DNA of 52,087 bases, from assembly GCF_000264375.1 (NCBI RefSeq), contig NZ_AJXW01000061.1, forward strand, positions 1 to 52,087, in the 5' to 3' direction. Position numbers and translations under genes: made by a program. Below are positions 19,155 to 28,955 of this stretch, in pieces (the stretch's first letter is position 1; each line of letters starts with the position of its first letter). This DNA comes from Rhodanobacter thiooxydans LCS2 (GTDB lineage Bacteria > Pseudomonadota > Gammaproteobacteria > Xanthomonadales > Rhodanobacteraceae). The notes under the pieces were generated by a model. The model ran no database searches. It worked only from the letters and a program-made list of their open reading frames with translations, and was not told the origin of the DNA.

Positions 19155-19451
19155 ATGGGCAACGAGACCGGCAAGGCAGATTTTTCCAATGTGCAGGGCG
19201 GGGTGGAATCCACCGCGCCGGATGCGCCGCCCAAGGCGGATTTCAGCAACGTGCAGTCGCAGGTCGGCTCCACCGCTGACAGGGATACCACCTATACCGT
19301 GGCAGCTGGCGACAACCTCACGAAGATCGCGAAACACTTCTACGGCGACGCGAATGCATGGAAGCCGATCTTCGACGCCAACCGCGGCCAGCTTTCCGAT
19401 CCGGACCGGATCAGGGTCGGTCAGGTCCTGAAGATCCCCGCCAAGTCCTGA
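19155..19451 (+). CDS. Small LysM-domain protein
   Basis: This encodes 98 residues. The C-terminal half is one LysM domain (TYTVAAGDNLTKIAKHFYGD to RIRVGQVLKIP), a fold that binds peptidoglycan-type glycans. In the Kbp/YgaU group it accompanies a potassium-sensing BON domain, which is absent here. The N-terminal half has no signal peptide and carries an eight-residue motif twice, KADFSNVQ at about residues 7-14 and 27-34. GAAGGAG precedes the ATG at a good distance. A lipoprotein gene starts 16 bases after the stop, so the pair is probably co-translated. Confidence 0.85.
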   Translation: MGNETGKADFSNVQGGVESTAPDAPPKADFSNVQSQVGSTADRDTTYTVAAGDNLTKIAKHFYGDANAWKPIFDANRGQLSDPDRIRVGQVLKIPAKS

Positions 19452-19467
19452 AGCAGGAGGTACCCCC

Positions 19468-19995
19468 ATGAAGATGACTCGCCAACCCTTGATCCTTGCC
19501 GTGTCGCTGGCTGCGATGCTGGTGCTGGGCGCCTGCGGCAAGAACAACAACGAATCGGCGGCGCCGTCGCCGTCCACCGCACCACCACCGGCGGCGACGG
19601 CGCCCGCATCGGCGCCTGCGCCCGCACCGGCCACCACCGCTCCGAGCGCGATGAACAACGGCGCGCCCGCCACGGTCACGGTCGGCTCGGTAGAGCTGGG
19701 CTCGACGGTCGACGCAAACCACAAGATCCTCGCCAGCGGCACCAGCTTCGCACCGAAGGACACCATCTACGCCTCGGTCGACACCAGCGGCAACGGCAAT
19801 GCGACGCTGGCGGCGAAATGGACCTATCAGGATGGCCAGGTGGTGCACGAGGACAGCAAGACGCTCAATGCGATGGGCCCGGAGACCACCGCCTTCATGA
19901 TCAGCAAACCGGACGGTTTCCCGGCCGGCAACTACAAGGTGGACATCTCGCTGGACGGCAACCAGGTCGCCAGCAAGGATTTCTCAGTCAAGTAA
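19468..19995 (+). CDS. Lipoprotein with Pro/Ala linker, function unknown
   Basis: This encodes 175 residues. A type II signal peptide ends in the lipobox LGAC, with the lipidated cysteine at about residue 23. Glycine follows the cysteine, so it should be sorted to the outer membrane. Residues about 30-65 are a low-complexity Ser/Pro/Ala/Thr linker. A globular domain of about 110 residues follows, with a beta-rich pattern (ATVTVGSVELGSTV, ASVDTSGNGNATLAAKWTYQDG, NYKVDISLDGNQVASKDFSVK) that looks immunoglobulin-like. Its position after the LysM gene suggests both act at the cell envelope. No specific function is recognisable. Confidence 0.8.
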   Translation: MKMTRQPLILAVSLAAMLVLGACGKNNNESAAPSPSTAPPPAATAPASAPAPAPATTAPSAMNNGAPATVTVGSVELGSTVDANHKILASGTSFAPKDTIYASVDTSGNGNATLAAKWTYQDGQVVHEDSKTLNAMGPETTAFMISKPDGFPAGNYKVDISLDGNQVASKDFSVK

Positions 19996-20208
19996 GTTGC
20001 GACCAAGGCAGAGATGCGGGAAGCGTGGCTATGTCGCGCTTTTCTCGCGGGCTGGTGCACACACGCCGCTTCGGCTTGGAACAGCGGTTCGCCCATGTGC
20101 GGGAGAGCTGTTCGGCCATAACCATATAGCTGGCACAGAATAGAGCCCTTCAGCTGGTGAAAATCTCGGAGGTCCGCTGCGTGCCGTCGGCGATTCCGTA
20201 CCGTTGGC
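19996..20208. other. Flank at the leader-distal end of the CRISPR array
   Basis: These bases lie between the lipoprotein stop and the first, degenerate repeat. No gene, terminator or additional decayed repeat copy is visible. It marks the left boundary of the CRISPR island. Confidence 0.4.
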
Positions 20209-23200
20209 GATTCAATGAGGCCGCAGCTCTTCGCTGCGGATCACTGCATTTTCGGTTAGAGGGCCGCAGTCGTCGGAACATGCTTCAATGAGGCCGCAGC
20301 TCTTCGCTGCGGATCACAGCATATCGAGAAAGAAGAACCCTTCTGGGCGATCGAGCTTCAATGAGGCCGCAGCTCTTCGCTGCGGATCACCTGCGGAAGC
20401 CGATGAAGATCTGCTCGGTGCCGCTGCTTCAATGAGGCGGCAGCTCTTCGCTGCGGATCACTTGGGACCCGGCCAATGAGAGCGTGGAGGACTTCGAGCT
20501 TCAATGAGGCCGCAGCTCTTCGCTGCGGATCACCGCGTTGCTGCGCACGTCGGTGGGGCTGTTCGTGGTGCTTCAATGAGGCCGCAGCTCTTCGCTGCGG
20601 ATCACGGCGCTTGGTCGGATCGTCCAGGCCGTTGAGCCGCGCGCTTCAATGAGGCCGCAGCTCTTCGCTGCGGATCACCAGCATCTGCTGGTTGATCGCG
20701 GACAGCGCGCCGGCGCTTCAATGAGGCCGCAGCTCTTCGCTGCGGATCACGCGGCTGGGCAAGCGCTACGACGCCGTAGCCACCATGCTTCAATGAGGCC
20801 GCAGCTCTTCGCTGCGGATCACCGCGCTGCGGCGTGAAGGAGGCCGCCAGCACCGCGTCGCTTCAATGAGGCCGCAGCTCTTCGCTGCGGATCACCGCAA
20901 CGCCAGCATGTACGCCAAGGGCATCCTGTCGCTTCAATGAGGCCGCAGCTCTTCGCTGCGGATCACCAAGCCGCAGGCGCAGCAGGCGGTGGCCTACCTG
21001 GTGCTTCAATGAGGCCGCAGCTCTTCGCTGCGGATCACGAGGAAGGCGCCCGCGCTGTCGCGGGTGGCCTGGTCGCTTCAATGAGGCCGCAGCTCTTCGC
21101 TGCGGATCACCTGCGCCGAGGTCGTGGATACGTGGTCGATCTGATAGCTTCAATGAGGCCGCAGCTCTTCGCTGCGGATCACCGTAGGGATGGACGGCGC
21201 CGCGCGGCGCACGACGCCGCTTCAATGAGGCCGCAGCTCTTCGCTGCGGATCACGCACCTCGTCTAATGTTCCGCTGCACTACGATCCTGTGCTTCAATG
21301 AGGCCGCAGCTCTTCGCTGCGGATCACCGTCGTGTAGCCACGGCTCGCCGGTGCGGGGGTTGTGGCTTCAATGAGGCCGCAGCTCTTCGCTGCGGATCAC
21401 GAAATTCACGCATGAGGAGCGGGCACATGAGTATCGGCTTCAATGAGGCCGCAGCTCTTCGCTGCGGATCACCTCGCTTCGGCGTGAGCCGCGCCACCGG
21501 CTATCGCTAGCTTCAATGAGGCCGCAGCTCTTCGCTGCGGATCACCGCCATGCGCTTGCGCCTGGCCGATGGCCGCATCTAGCTTCAATGAGGCCGCAGC
21601 TCTTCGCTGCGGATCACGAGACAAAAATGGTAAACAGCGCAAGAAGAAGAACGGCTTCAATGAGGCCGCAGCTCTTCGCTGCGGATCACAACAGCGCGAC
21701 CAGTACGAACCAGCCCGCGAAATCTGGCTTCAATGAGGCCGCAGCTCTTCGCTGCGGATCACGGCGCGCAGTAGTCCCATTCCACGGGATACCCCATGCT
21801 TCAATGAGGCCGCAGCTCTTCGCTGCGGATCACCTCGGCGGCGGTATCCCACGGCCGAACAACCGGCGAAGCTTCAATGAGGCCGCAGCTCTTCGCTGCG
21901 GATCACTCGTTCACCGTGCCGTCCAGCACCGCGCTCGGGGAGCTTCAATGAGGCCGCAGCTCTTCGCTGCGGATCACCGAGGCCGAAAGGGGAGGAAGTC
22001 TCTTTTTACTCCGGCTTCAATGAGGCCGCAGCTCTTCGCTGCGGATCACCACCGGCAACGGCGTCATTGAGTTGCTGATGGCCCAGCTTCAATGAGGCCG
22101 CAGCTCTTCGCTGCGGATCACATGCGGCGCGAGCCGAGGCCGTGCGCATCGAAACCGAGCTTCAATGAGGCCGCAGCTCTTCGCTGCGGATCACCTTACG
22201 TCTCGTGAAAAGCATGAGCGCATCGCCTTTGCTTCAATGAGGCCGCAGCTCTTCGCTGCGGATCACCAACCCTGGCATCACGTATGCGCGGCGCGCAGCC
22301 GCAGCTTCAATGAGGCCGCAGCTCTTCGCTGCGGATCACTTCTCGTGACCCTCCACCACGTCGGTCTCGGTATCGCTTCAATGAGGCCGCAGCTCTTCGC
22401 TGCGGATCACCGGGGAATGCCGCGATGATACGCATGGCTTAGATCCTGCTTCAATGAGGCCGCAGCTCTTCGCTGCGGATCACCCGCGCGCCTTGCTCGC
22501 CGGTCACATCGTTGACGAAGCTTCAATGAGGCCGCAGCTCTTCGCTGCGGATCACATGGTCGGGCAGACGGTGGCGGTGTTCGCCGCAGTTGCTTCAATG
22601 AGGCCGCAGCTCTTCGCTGCGGATCACATCTGCGAGACGGCCGGCATGCTCGGCGCGTGGCTGGCTTCAATGAGGCCGCAGCTCTTCGCTGCGGATCACA
22701 AGCAGAAGGTCACCGCCCTGCGCGGTGCGTTCGAGCTTCAATGAGGCCGCAGCTCTTCGCTGCGGATCACGCACAAGCACGCGCCGATGCGAGCGCATTG
22801 CCTCGCGCTTCAATGAGGCCGCAGCTCTTCGCTGCGGATCACCGCGTGCGCTGGCCGGTAAGCATCGACCAGCTGCAGGCTTCAATGAGGCCGCAGCTCT
22901 TCGCTGCGGATCACGCCGCTTCGGCGGCGTAGTCGCAACCCTTTAGGCAAGCTTCAATGAGGCCGCAGCTCTTCGCTGCGGATCACCCCTCGACCAGTCC
23001 GGCGCCGACAGCGCCATGGTGAAGCTTCAATGAGGCCGCAGCTCTTCGCTGCGGATCACGTGAGCCTCCGCGCGGCAGCCGACAAGCTGTACGCCGCTTC
23101 AATGAGGCCGCAGCTCTTCGCTGCGGATCACGACGGAGCCGGTCACGCTGATACTGCCGCAAGCGCCAGCTTCAATGAGGCCGCAGCTCTTCGCTGCGGA

Positions 23201-26200
23201 TCACCTCCAGCGCCGCCTGGCGCGCAAGTTCGGTCACGTAGCTTCAATGAGGCCGCAGCTCTTCGCTGCGGATCACCGCCGCCCAGGCGCATAGCGCACC
23301 GAGAAACCCGCAGCTTCAATGAGGCCGCAGCTCTTCGCTGCGGATCACGGCACGCTCAATTCCCTCAGCAGCACCGACCTGCTGCTTCAATGAGGCCGCA
23401 GCTCTTCGCTGCGGATCACGATCCCATACAACGCGACAGCAAAAGCGGTCGGCGGGCTTCAATGAGGCCGCAGCTCTTCGCTGCGGATCACATCAGGCCA
23501 GCACGGACACGCCGGCCAGTGTGTATTCGCTTCAATGAGGCCGCAGCTCTTCGCTGCGGATCACTGCGGCGGATGAGCCGCATCCGCTCGCCGCGCTGAA
23601 GCTTCAATGAGGCCGCAGCTCTTCGCTGCGGATCACCCACGGTGGTCATGGCGGACGCTGGCACGGTCTACGCTGCTTCAATGAGGCCGCAGCTCTTCGC
23701 TGCGGATCACCCGTGCAATAGAAACTCATCGGAACCGCACCGGTGGCTTCAATGAGGCCGCAGCTCTTCGCTGCGGATCACCGGTGTACAAGGCGGGCGG
23801 CACCACCGTCTGGCGCAGCTTCAATGAGGCCGCAGCTCTTCGCTGCGGATCACGACCCGAACTCATGCCGGACCACATCGCCGGACTTGCTTCAATGAGG
23901 CCGCAGCTCTTCGCTGCGGATCACAGGCGCCATGTATCTCGCAACGTCTTCCGGGAGGCCGCTTCAATGAGGCCGCAGCTCTTCGCTGCGGATCACCCAC
24001 GTAGACGAGCTGGCCGCCGGCGGTGTCCAGCAGCTTCAATGAGGCCGCAGCTCTTCGCTGCGGATCACACGTGGCGGCCTGCTGTCGCTGGCGGCCTACC
24101 AGAAGCTTCAATGAGGCCGCAGCTCTTCGCTGCGGATCACGCTTTGCGGTGAACGCCGGGCTGCAGCTGGAAGCCACGCTTCAATGAGGCCGCAGCTCTT
24201 CGCTGCGGATCACCGCAGGGCGCTGGCGAGGGCTTTGCGGGGGAAGTTGCTTCAATGAGGCCGCAGCTCTTCGCTGCGGATCACTCAGCGAGAGGGCCGT
24301 CTTGGGGCCTCCCAGTGCCGGCTTCAATGAGGCCGCAGCTCTTCGCTGCGGATCACCGCATGACCGAACCCGTATCCAGCGCCATCGGCATCGCTTCAAT
24401 GAGGCCGCAGCTCTTCGCTGCGGATCACGGCCAAAGCGGGTGAGGTCGTCGACCAGGATCACGTCGCTTCAATGAGGCCGCAGCTCTTCGCTGCGGATCA
24501 CCCACGGACGGGGGCGCCGGCGAGGCTGCCGCGTAGCTTCAATGAGGCCGCAGCTCTTCGCTGCGGATCACACCCTGACCGCCGGCCAGCGCGCGTGGTA
24601 CGCGAAGCTTCAATGAGGCCGCAGCTCTTCGCTGCGGATCACCAAGTTGGGCTCGCCGTGGTCGATCCTCTACAGCCCGCTTCAATGAGGCCGCAGCTCT
24701 TCGCTGCGGATCACCTGGACGGCCTGACGATCGCCGGCGGCTACATCGAGCTTCAATGAGGCCGCAGCTCTTCGCTGCGGATCACCGGCTTCGGCCTACG
24801 TTCCTCCTGCGTATGGCAACTGGCTTCAATGAGGCCGCAGCTCTTCGCTGCGGATCACCGAAGATTGTACCGAGAAGGTCATGGAGTGTCCTTCGCTTCA
24901 ATGAGGCCGCAGCTCTTCGCTGCGGATCACCGTAGCGCGGCAGGCGCTTGGCGCGCACGTCGTCCATGCTTCAATGAGGCCGCAGCTCTTCGCTGCGGAT
25001 CACCATAGACCACCTTGCTGCCCACGTCCGGCAGCGCGCCGCTTCAATGAGGCCGCAGCTCTTCGCTGCGGATCACCTGGCGTATGCGGACGGTCTCATT
25101 CCAGAGATCGAAGCTTCAATGAGGCCGCAGCTCTTCGCTGCGGATCACGCCGCCGAGGTGCACTGGAAAGTTGCGTGATCGCTGGCTTCAATGAGGCCGC
25201 AGCTCTTCGCTGCGGATCACTTACTTCGACGAGGTGCAGGGGTTGGACTGGTTGCAGCTTCAATGAGGCCGCAGCTCTTCGCTGCGGATCACATGGGAGA
25301 AGGACCGCGTGACGACGCACGGTTACCGCGCTTCAATGAGGCCGCAGCTCTTCGCTGCGGATCACTACGGGGTTTCCATACACTCCGCGTCCAGGGGTGA
25401 GGCTTCAATGAGGCCGCAGCTCTTCGCTGCGGATCACGCGGTGGCGTTCAGCGCCGGCAGCATCTCGCGCAGGCTTCAATGAGGCCGCAGCTCTTCGCTG
25501 CGGATCACCCAGGTGGCCGACCTGGGCGCGGTGTACAGCACCTGGCTTCAATGAGGCCGCAGCTCTTCGCTGCGGATCACATGGGTATCATCGAAGTTAG
25601 CATCGAGCTCATCGACGCTTCAATGAGGCCGCAGCTCTTCGCTGCGGATCACCGCCCTGCGCGCCGAGCGCGCCGAGCGTGCCGACGAGCTTCAATGAGG
25701 CCGCAGCTCTTCGCTGCGGATCACCGGTCGCGGCACTTGAGGCCCAGTGCGCGCCGGTCAAGCTTCAATGAGGCCGCAGCTCTTCGCTGCGGATCACGTC
25801 AGATCATCGGGGTGAGTCTTTGGCCCCGGTTCAGCTTCAATGAGGCCGCAGCTCTTCGCTGCGGATCACCAGGTACTGATCGCTTCCGATGATTTCTGTG
25901 TACGGGCTTCAATGAGGCCGCAGCTCTTCGCTGCGGATCACAAGAGTCTGCCGCCGAGATCCGCGCCCAGCGCGAATCGCTTCAATGAGGCCGCAGCTCT
26001 TCGCTGCGGATCACGTTTCAAGAGAACTGGCCATGGAGAAGGCTCACCTTGCTTCAATGAGGCCGCAGCTCTTCGCTGCGGATCACCCCAGCGCATCGTG
26101 GAGACCTGATCATCATGGCCCTGGCTTCAATGAGGCCGCAGCTCTTCGCTGCGGATCACCTTTTGCGAGTTCGATATAGAACGCTTGACGGTTTATCGCT

Positions 26201-26595
26201 TCAATGAGGCCGCAGCTCTTCGCTGCGGATCACCCCGTAGCGCCACTCGATAAGCGGGTGGTTATCCGGCTTCAATGAGGCCGCAGCTCTTCGCTGCGGA
26301 TCACCTTTTACAAGGCCGGACAGGATCGCATCGACACACTGGCTTCAATGAGGCCGCAGCTCTTCGCTGCGGATCACCCACGCAGGATGTTCAATGGGGT
26401 TCTGACCTTTGGAAGCTTCAATGAGGCCGCAGCTCTTCGCTGCGGATCACCCTGTTCAACTCGCAGAAGCAGTTGGACACGCAGTACGCTTCAATGAGGC
26501 CGCAGCTCTTCGCTGCGGATCACATTGCGGGCTGATTGTTGGACATGACGTGGACTCCTGCTTCAATGAGGCCGCAGCTCTTCGCTGCGGATCAC
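20209..26595 (-). CRISPR. CRISPR array, type I-G: 89 repeats of 36 nt and 88 spacers
   Basis: I located every repeat start: 20209, 20282, 20355 and so on to 26560, which gives 89 copies. Unit spacing is 70-74, so spacers are 34-38 nt, mostly 35-37. The repeat is read from the minus strand. In that orientation it begins GTGATCCGCAGC and ends CATTGAAGC, and it has a 7-bp stem CCGCAGC/GCTGCGG with a GAAGA loop. The ATTGAAGC end gives the usual 8-nt crRNA 5' handle. Orientation is supported by decay at the left end: repeat 1 has GA for GC at its left edge, and repeat 4 (20426) has one C-to-G change. The repeats at the cas2 end appear perfect. Transcription therefore runs leftward from the cas side. 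I saw no duplicated spacers by eye. Confidence 0.98.
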
Positions 26596-26823
26596 AGTCC
26601 TTCCGCAAGTCGTTGTGCGGGTTGACTGTTTGGTGGTTGCGTGCGAGAGGTATCTGCCACGCTCGCATGCCAAGCTAGCGCGCGTGATGCCGGATGGCAA
26701 CATGGGCGGGTAACTGCTTGATTGTCAGAGAGCGTTGCCGTGCGAGCGGTGGCCGGGTTTCGCGGTGTCACTGGAGTGCTCGTGGCGATGGGGCGAGAGA
26801 AGACGAGGGTGAAGGTTTGAAGG
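26596..26823 (-). promoter_or_regulatory. Probable CRISPR leader
   Basis: This 228-base non-coding stretch lies between the newest-end repeat and the cas2 stop codon. It is on the correct side for leftward transcription of the array and for polarised spacer insertion at 26595. It should hold the array promoter and the integration-guiding sequence. I could not pick a clear -35/-10 pair. A small imperfect palindrome (TTTGAAGGTCAAA) lies at its right end and overlaps the cas2 stop codon. Confidence 0.65.
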
Positions 26824-27114
26824 TCAAACGATAATGGGCTCCCTGGCGACGGGGTCGAACTTGTCTCCCAGGCTGACCACGCGAGGCTTGACCTTGTCGG
26901 CAGGGCCGATGTCGATGACCAGCAGGGCATCGGTGCGGCGCAGGATGATGCCGTCGAGCAGCTGCAGCATTTCGGCGTGCCGACGCCGGCTCAGACGGCA
27001 CTGGAAGACCGACAGCTGCAACCATTCACCGAACCCTTTCATGGTCTTGAATACACGCCGCCATCGCTTGTCGTCGCGGATGTCGTAGGTCACCAGGTAC
27101 AGATGTTCGTCCAT
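26824..27114 (-). CDS. cas2: CRISPR adaptation nuclease-fold protein Cas2
   Basis: Cas2 forms the central dimer of the Cas1-Cas2 integrase that inserts new spacers next to the leader. The product has 96 residues, the family length. The first beta strand YLVTYDIRDDKRWRRVFK holds the family aspartate, and GEWLQLSVFQCRLSRRRHAEM and ALLVIDIGPAD complete the ferredoxin fold. It starts 25 bases after the cas4-cas1 stop and is the last cas gene before the leader. All genes from cas3 to here point the same way. Confidence 0.96.
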   Translation of the reverse strand: MDEHLYLVTYDIRDDKRWRRVFKTMKGFGEWLQLSVFQCRLSRRRHAEMLQLLDGIILRRTDALLVIDIGPADKVKPRVVSLGDKFDPVAREPIIV

Positions 27115-27139
27115 GGTCGTCTCGCAGGTTGCGACGCGC

Positions 27140-28861
27140 TCAGCGTGTCGTGAAGTTGGGGTAGTCGTCGAGCTCGCCGAGCAGAAAGCGCCCGAGCAGG
27201 CGCGCCTGCAGCTCCAGCAGTCGGCGATAGCTCAACCGGTAACCGAATAGTGGATGCGTGATCTCATGGCTGAGTCGGCGCTCGAAGGCGGCGATGAAAC
27301 GCTTGCGCCCGCTGGCATCGAGGTTGACGCTACCTGCGGCGCTTACGAAGTCGCTGGGGCGTACTTCGCCATTGTTGATGACCTGCATGACCACCGAGTC
27401 GGCCAGCAAAGGGCGGAACGGCTCCATCATGTCCAGCGCCAGCGCGGGGCGGCCATAACGTGGCTGGTGATAAAAGCCGCGGAATGCATCGAAACCCACG
27501 GCCGTCAGCGTAGTCGTCCAGGTGCGCGCCAGCATCGTGTAAGCGAACGACAGCATGGCGTTGACGGGGTCGGTGGGCGGGCGCCGGTTGCGCAGGGTGA
27601 AATCGAAGGCAAGCAAAGCCTCGTCGCCTGGCGTGGCCGGCCTCAAGGTCTGGCGGAACTGACCGAAGTACAGCGCGGCGGCCTGGCCTTCGATGCCGAG
27701 CAGGGTCTCCAGGCTTTCGGCGCGCTCGGCCTGCTGGCGGATGCGCTTCAGGTCGGCAAGCAACCGCTCGGGTTTCTCTTCCGGCTTCCAGTTGCGGCGT
27801 AGCTGCGTGCGGCAGTTGGTGATCTTGGCGGCCACCAGGCCGCGGGCGAGGCGCAGGCAGGTGGCGTCGTTGAAGCTGGCGCGGTATTGCCCGGTGCGCA
27901 GCTCCACGTTCTTGTGCCCGTTGCCCTGGGTGTGGCCGAAGAAGAAGCCGCCGTAGCTGTGCCAGCTTACCGGGATGTCGCGCTGCATCAGCTCCTGCAG
28001 GCATGGCGTGGTGATGTAGACGTTGCCCTGGATCACCACCTGCGAAACCTCGCGCAGACGTGCGCTGGCGAGCATGTGGCCGTCCTTGTCGGTCACCTCC
28101 AGCACCTCGCCCTTCTTCGCCAGCTTGGCGCTGTAATGCTGGATGTACAGCGGCAACGCTTCGTGGTGCGGCACGGCCAACGGGCGTGGCGCCAGCTCGA
28201 GCTGATGAAGGAACTGCACCTCGTCCGGCAGGCAGATGGTCACCAGCGAACAGCGCGGGCACTTGGGGCTGTCCACCAGCGGCGCGGGGATGCGTCCGCC
28301 GGCAGCCATGGCGCGCAGCTCGGCGATGGCGTTGCGGGTGAGCGTAAGCAACTCGTCATCGAAGGCAACGGCGACGCGCTCCTTGCTGGCCACGTAGTAG
28401 ATGGCGCCTTCCTCGCAGGTGTAGCCATGCTCGCGCAGCAGCAGGCCCTGGGCGCACAGCTGCACGCGTTCCGGGTCGTAGACGCCACGTGCAGTGTGCG
28501 GGCGCCTGCCGCGCTTGTAGTCGACGGGAGTGACCGTGCTGCCTTCGCCTTCGATCAGATCGAGCTTGGCGACAAGCCCGAGCTTGTTGGAGGACAGGGT
28601 GATCGAGCGCGCATGGATCTCGGCGTGTTCTTCCTCGGCGGTTTCGGCATCGGGCAGGTCGCCGGAAGGTTTGTCCACGCGCTGGTGCTTGTGGCGGCCT
28701 TCCACGGTGTCCGCCGAATCGGCCCACTCGCCTTGCACCCATTCCAGGTAAGCCAGGCGCGGACAGTAAACGTGCTCGTTGAGCATGCGCACCGGAATCG
28801 GCGGTTGATCGCCGCCCAGCTCCGGAAACGGAAGTTCGAGATCCCCCTGCTTCGGTTCCAT
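27140..28861 (-). CDS. cas4-cas1: Cas4-Cas1 fusion protein
   Basis: Fused Cas4-Cas1 is typical of type I-G. The Cas4 part trims prespacers and checks the PAM, and the Cas1 part integrates them. The product has 573 residues. The Cas4 domain occupies about residues 1-215, with iron-sulphur cysteines C33 (VYCPRLAY) and C201, C204 and C210 (KCPRCSLVTIC), and nuclease residues in VDYKRGR (D114, K116) with D101. The Cas1 domain starts near residue 235. Its metal-binding residues are E391 (LLGIEGQAAALYF), H465 (GFYHQPRYGRP) and the acidic group in LALDMMEPFRPLLAD (D477, E480). All motifs are intact, so it should be active. AAGGGAG lies about nine bases before the ATG. hipA ends 94 bases upstream, without an obvious terminator, so read-through from hipBA is likely. 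Confidence 0.96.
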   Translation of the reverse strand: MEPKQGDLELPFPELGGDQPPIPVRMLNEHVYCPRLAYLEWVQGEWADSADTVEGRHKHQRVDKPSGDLPDAETAEEEHAEIHARSITLSSNKLGLVAKLDLIEGEGSTVTPVDYKRGRRPHTARGVYDPERVQLCAQGLLLREHGYTCEEGAIYYVASKERVAVAFDDELLTLTRNAIAELRAMAAGGRIPAPLVDSPKCPRCSLVTICLPDEVQFLHQLELAPRPLAVPHHEALPLYIQHYSAKLAKKGEVLEVTDKDGHMLASARLREVSQVVIQGNVYITTPCLQELMQRDIPVSWHSYGGFFFGHTQGNGHKNVELRTGQYRASFNDATCLRLARGLVAAKITNCRTQLRRNWKPEEKPERLLADLKRIRQQAERAESLETLLGIEGQAAALYFGQFRQTLRPATPGDEALLAFDFTLRNRRPPTDPVNAMLSFAYTMLARTWTTTLTAVGFDAFRGFYHQPRYGRPALALDMMEPFRPLLADSVVMQVINNGEVRPSDFVSAAGSVNLDASGRKRFIAAFERRLSHEITHPLFGYRLSYRRLLELQARLLGRFLLGELDDYPNFTTR

Positions 28862-28955
28862 CGAAAGCCGCTCCCTTGTGGCGTTCGCCGATCCGTATCC
28901 GGGTTTTACTACCGCGCGGCTGGGACGGCAACTTCTTGCGCCATGCGTGGCAGCT

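Noticed and set aside
20288..26679. Many open frames across the array, with repeated MRPQLFAADH-, FNEAAALRCGS- or DPQRRAAASLK-like peptides
   Set aside because: The 36-nt repeat is 12 codons and many spacers are 36 nt, so frames stay open by arithmetic. There are no ribosome sites, and each peptide is just the repeat translated in a different frame.
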